Below are positions 59,946-64,000 of a stretch of 64,000 bases of DNA, piece by piece. The notes under the pieces were generated by a model. That model did not search any database. It saw only the letters and a program-made list of their open reading frames with translations, and was not told where the DNA came from. Location of the stretch: the NCBI GenBank assembly GCA_029962745.1, contig CM057153.1, forward strand, positions 35,605,340-35,669,339. Reading direction: 5' to 3'. The stretch is from Echinometra lucunter (lineage: Eukaryota > Echinodermata > Echinoidea > Camarodonta > Echinometridae). A program made the translations under genes and the position numbers. How positions within the stretch are numbered: the first letter of the stretch is position 1; every line of letters starts with the position of its first letter.

Positions 59946-60130
59946 TGTTGTGATATATATAGAACTATATTGATACGCGCGCAAAGGTGTCAAGCAACGC
60001 GCGGTTATGAGTTGCAATAAAAGATCTCGCCAAGATGTAGTTACCAGCCCCACAGATCTGTCTACCAAATCTAGTATTTTGTGAGTTGTATAACTGTCAC
60101 ATATCAAATAGACAACAACACATCACAACA
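59946..60130 (+). repeat. 5' LTR, 185 bp
   Basis: Starts TGTTGTGAT and ends ATCACAACA, perfect 9-bp inverted ends with canonical TG...CA. A TATA-like TGATATATATAG is near the start and AATAAA is at 60016-60021. The primer-binding site follows immediately. The 3' LTR is outside the window, so the boundaries rest on the inverted ends and the PBS. Confidence 0.85.
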
Positions 60131-60143
60131 TGGTGGCAGCGGT
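60131..60143 (+). promoter_or_regulatory. Primer-binding site, tRNA-Leu type
   Basis: TGGTGGCAGCGGT directly follows the LTR. It is complementary to the 3' end of a metazoan tRNA-Leu (ACCGCTGCCA plus CCA, recalled from known tRNA-Leu(AAG)-type sequences), a 13-base match. Confidence 0.8.
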
Positions 60144-62058
60144 TACGGATAGAAACTATGGAACTGAATTTAACTGTTTCTTGAACTGAGTGAGCAGATT
60201 TATTTAGTTTGGCGCTGGACCAGCCCGACCCAAAACTTCTACGGCACATGGTATAATGCACAATGACTTAATGTGCATACCGTACGTGAGAACGTAAGTG
60301 TACAAGACTCAGTTCCAGGTCACACTACTCAGTATCGATCTGAAAGGATATACTCGTATATGTAACTATCGCTCTTGGATATCGAAATCCGTGCAGCAAG
60401 TGAGAGAGCTGTGTGGTGATCAACATCGCACAATGAATGCATCGTTCATGGACGCTATGCTGTTGTTGCATTCTTGTTCTCGAGACCGTGCTAGCGGAAC
60501 GGCGAGTATCTTGTGGTAATCATTGTCACGCCAGATCACTTTTGAACGCTATGCTGTGATGAACGTGCAGCCATAACTCCAGTGTTTCTCCTTTTAATGA
60601 GAGGAATCTAGTTGAGATTGACTTGCCAGTCAAACGCTGATGCTGAATTTTCCGACCAGAAGTAGGCCTAGACCTAGATTTAGACTAGGGCCAGAATCAA
60701 ATTGCCAAGTTGGTCTACATTCGTCAGCACTGGACCAGGTCAGATAAGTCTAGATCTATAGTCGACACCGTCGGAAGCTCCGAGGACCGACATCCAAGGA
60801 CCAGTGTTGATCAGAACTGTGATCAGTAAGGAATCAAGTCTTCAACTTCAAGGCCAAGGAACAGAAGCACCCAACCCAAAGTTATTGAACTTGAACTTGA
60901 ACTTGAAGCCTGACTTTAATGCATCTGTATCAGAGATCAATCAGTGATTCTGAGCAGCTGATACATTCATTGGACTCTGTGAACATTTGAATTCTGTGAA
61001 CATTTCAACTTCATTGACGCTTTCGTCTTGTTGCTACATAATTGATATCAATTGTCAATGTTCATGTAGATCTATTGTATCGAAAGACTAAACAATGCCA
61101 TGTTTGTTGTAAACAGGACCGAGGTTACGGATAAAGCTTAGTCCGTATTTCAGTCCAACTGTAAACAGGACCAAGTCCAGTAAATCTAAATAGACTCCAC
61201 TGCTATTAATTAATAGTCCAGTAGCCTAGATCCAGCTAGTTGGTCCAGTGAAAGTTGGTCAATGTCATTCCATTGATATCAGTAGATAAGGTTTTGTTAG
61301 GGCGACTAACCTAGGCCCGAGCCAGGACCAAGTCTAAGCAGGTCCAAAGTGTTGCTAGTCCAAAGTGGATAGGCCTAGATCTACCTAGTCTTATTACAAA
61401 GTCCAAGACAAATCAAATAATTCTAGAATCTAATAGTTCAGAACTGACTACTAGTTGCAAAGAGTGTTACAGCTTAGTCTTCAGTTAAGACCAGGACCAG
61501 GCAAAGAGGTCCAGAATATAGTAGAGGTATAGGACCAAAAGCTTAGTCTTCAGTTCAGACCAGGACCAGGCAAAGAGGTCCAGAATATACATGTAGTAGA
61601 GGTCTAGATCTAGGACCAAAAGGAAGTAGGTCCAAGTCGTATTATGAGATTAATTTAGTTCAGTCCAATTTGTAGCCCAAGACAAGACAAAGCAGATTTA
61701 AAAGTGTAGGCTACTAGATGTTTTACTCCAGGACCAGATGTACAGTAAGGCCCAGAGTGTAGTCCAGTTACAGGTCCAAGTTCTTACATATTCATTATAG
61801 CCTACAGGGTTATATCCTTGCGTATATTTGCAACTTGGCTGATTGTGAAAATTGAAACAAGTGTGTTAGTCCAGATTTGATTGTATCTTACATTCAAATA
61901 TGTTGTATTATTGATGTACTTTATCTTTAGAGGATCTATGCACATTTATATGCATTCTCACTGGATGTAAGAATATTCACACATTACTACCAGCCAAATT
62001 TAATTTCACACTTCTATTACTGATATACTTTAGTCAGAAACTATCAAGCCTTGCAGTC
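60144..62058 (+). other. Long repetitive leader of the Gypsy element
   Basis: About 1.9 kb between PBS and gag without a convincing frame. It is rich in GGTCCAG/GACCAGG motifs, with a (TTGAAC)n run near 60890, an imperfect tandem repeat (61471-61620), and two TGTAAACAGGACC copies (about 61110 and 61158). GGTTACGGATA occurs both just after the PBS and again near 61126. Confidence 0.7.
61471..61620. repeat. Imperfect tandem duplication in leader
   Basis: Unit 1 61471-61539 and unit 2 61540-61620 share AGCTTAGTCTTCAGTT, AGACCAGGACCAGGCAAAGA, GGTCCAGAATATA and TAGGACCAAA. Unit 2 has two short insertions. Confidence 0.9.
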
Positions 62059-64000
62059 ATGGCCCGATTTCCTGAAATGAATTGGGATGTCAGCAACGTA
62101 GCAGAAGAATTCAAGCTTTTCAAACAGAGAACTGAACTCTGTCTGCTAATAACATTGAAGATCCTAAAAAGCAAGCAACAAAAATTAAGATTGCTCTTGG
62201 AAATGAAGGTCTTAAAAGAATTAATGCCTCAGGTCTCTCTTCAGCTGAACAAGATGAGCCAAATAAGCTTTGGGGCTTGTTTGAAGATCAGTTGAAAGTC
62301 AAGGTGAACTTCAGAATACATCGTCTGGAATTAATGAGGTACAAACAGAGGTCAGACGAGAGCATAGATGAATTTGTAAACAGATGCCGTACCAAGGCAA
62401 GGGAATGTGAGTTCAGTCCGGATGAGCTCTGTGAACGCCTTGTTGAGCTTGTCATAGCTTCCACTCCTATTGAAGCATATCAAAAAGACTTGTTGGACAA
62501 GCCAAAGGGCTTGAAAATAGAAGACTTGGTCGATGCAGGACGCAAGTATGAAGCCATTCTAGCTGGTAAGCAGTGTCTGCAGACATTACAAAATGACCAA
62601 GTTGATTCCATCCGGAAGGATTACAAGCAATGCGGAAATTGTGGACTCCGCCACCCTCCAAAACGATGTCCAGCTTATAGAGATACGTGCCATGCTTGTG
62701 GTACACAAGGACATTGGTCAAAGATGTGTCGCAAAACAACGGCCAAGGGTGCAAAGCCTCAGCAGGACAAGCCTGAATGTAGGAAGCGTCCACCCAAAGT
62801 TGGACGAGGTGATTCCCGGAATCATCAAGGAAAGCCTGGGAACCAGCGGTCAATGCCCAAGAGCCATTCTGAAGACCGACAAGCAAAGTCTAAATCCCAG
62901 CAGTCAAGGCATCCTTCGCCACGTAAGTCCACTCAGCAGCATGTTGATGAACTCGATATAGAAGTCGAAGAGGAAGAAGAGCTGGAGGAGAAAAAAGAGT
63001 TTCATACAATAATTGTGATTAACTCGATAGACGATGTGCAGTCAGAAGCACTGGCTACTCTGAACATCAGATGTCCAGGTCTCAGAGAAGAGGACCATCT
63101 TCGAGCGAAGATAGACTCGGGATCCAGCGGCAATATCCTCCCACTGTGGAAACTGAAGGATTTGTATGGAAGCCAATGGAAAAGAGTCCTCTCTCCCACT
63201 CACGCACAGCTAGCAGCATACAATGAAACTCCTATACCTTGTCTGGGGAGAATAACCATTTCCTGTCAGTACAAAGACTCGTCATGGGAAAAACAGACTT
63301 GGTATGTTGCAGATGGGAATGGACCAGTGATCGTGGGACTTCCAACCAGCAAAAAACTGGGCATAATCACCATTAATGACATACATAGACATATAAGTGA
63401 GAAGGCTACCAGACCTACTATTCAGTCAGTGCACGACTTGCAACGTGCTTTCCCTGAGCAGTTTGACAGGATCGGAAGTTTTAAGGGGGAAGCTACACTA
63501 CACTTGAAGGATGATGCTACTCCATCAATTGATCCACCAAGGAAATGCAGTGTGCACGTGCAGCTGAAGCTCAAGCGGGAGCTAGACCAGATGGAGGAGA
63601 GTGGTGTCATCAGAAAAGTTGACCACCACACGGATTGGTGCAACTCAATCACCACTGCTCTGAAGAAAGATGGTTCACTCAGAATTTGTCTCGACCCTCG
63701 AAAGCTGAATCAAAGTCTGAAACGCTGTCCTCACAAGGTTCCAACGCTGGAGGAACTCAATCCTGCATTCTCGGAAGCCAAGTTCTTCTCAAAACTTGAT
63801 GCAAAAGCAGGGTATTGGTCTGTGCATCTAGACGAAGCATCTCAAGAGCTCACCACATTCAGGTCACCTTTTGGAAGGTATTGTTTTCGTAGGCTGCCAT
63901 TTGGCCTATCGGTGAGCCAAGACATCTTCCAGCAAAGGATGGACTCTATCATTGCACAGGTGCCAGGATGTGTCTGCATAGCTGATGATGTTGCGGTTTT
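62059..64000 (+). pseudogene. Gypsy gag-pol, frame-disrupted near gag start, 3'-truncated by window
   Basis: The gag start ATG at 62059 opens about 26 codons of Gag-like sequence. Between about 62136 and 62148 the coding frame moves by one base (frame of 62059 to frame of 62148). From there the frame stays open to the window end. Visible parts: two CCHC zinc knuckles at 62631-62669 (CX2CX3HX4C) and 62688-62729 (CX2CX4HX4C), a basic region, an acidic stretch near 62950-62995, protease active site DSGS at 63114, and reverse transcriptase with LRICLDPRKLN, FSKLDAKAGYW and LPFGLS, ending at ADD (63981-63989). Encodes structural Gag, aspartic protease and RT in one frame. The shift is either a 1-base loss in this copy or a sequencing error; a natural Gag-Pol frameshift is unlikely so early in gag. 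Confidence 0.88.

Larger units (their letters stand above)
59946..64000 (+). mobile_element. Ty3/Gypsy LTR retrotransposon, 5' part (runs off window)
   Basis: Order: LTR 59946-60130, primer-binding site 60131-60143, leader to 62058, gag from 62059, zinc knuckles, protease, and reverse transcriptase up to the catalytic aspartates at 63984-63989. The PR-RT order and RT motifs (LPFGLS, ADD) fit Metaviridae/Gypsy. The 3' part (RNase H, integrase, 3' LTR) lies beyond the window. It is inserted in the same orientation as the ELK gene, presumably within its last intron. Confidence 0.93.

Noticed and set aside
61471..61620. Regularly repeated GACCAGG motifs considered as a CRISPR-like array
   Set aside because: Irregular spacing, no unique spacers, and eukaryotic retrotransposon context.

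Overview
The window looks like invertebrate deuterostome genomic DNA, possibly an echinoderm. It is AT-rich with small GT-AG exons spread over long introns. It is dense in microsatellites, tRNA-derived SINEs, small inverted-repeat DNA elements and one Ty3/Gypsy retrotransposon. The organism call rests on the repeat types and on one channel gene, so it is tentative. No prokaryotic gene, rRNA gene or functional-looking tRNA gene was seen.

The only host gene I can support is on the + strand, from about 43,943 to 56,815 and continuing past the window. It is an ELK-type (Kv12/KCNH3-4-8 family) voltage-gated potassium channel. Ten consecutive coding exons join in phase with canonical splice sites and encode 540 full codons plus split codons at both ends. 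They cover the N-terminal PAS domain, an acidic linker, S1 to S6 with a GFG selectivity filter, the C-linker, and the first residues of the cyclic-nucleotide-binding homology domain. The first coding exon (PAS cap) and the exons for the rest of the CNBHD and C-terminus were not found. The former may lie far upstream. The latter are expected beyond 64,000, past a last intron of more than 7.1 kb that has received SINEs and the Gypsy element.

Positions 1 to 43,942 contain no recognisable coding exon. The region holds CT, GA, AT, CA and CTT microsatellites, two tandem duplications, several TIR elements and SINEs. It also holds regulatory-looking motifs: two perfect palindromic RFX X-boxes and six full CRE octamers (TGACGTCA). 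It may be the 5' intergenic region and/or a long first intron of the channel gene.

From 59,946 to the window end is the 5' part of a Ty3/Gypsy retrotransposon: a 185-bp LTR with 9-bp inverted ends, a primer-binding site matching tRNA-Leu, an unusually long (about 1.9 kb) repetitive leader, then gag with two zinc knuckles, protease and reverse transcriptase up to the catalytic DD. A single frame change near the start of gag suggests this copy is damaged.
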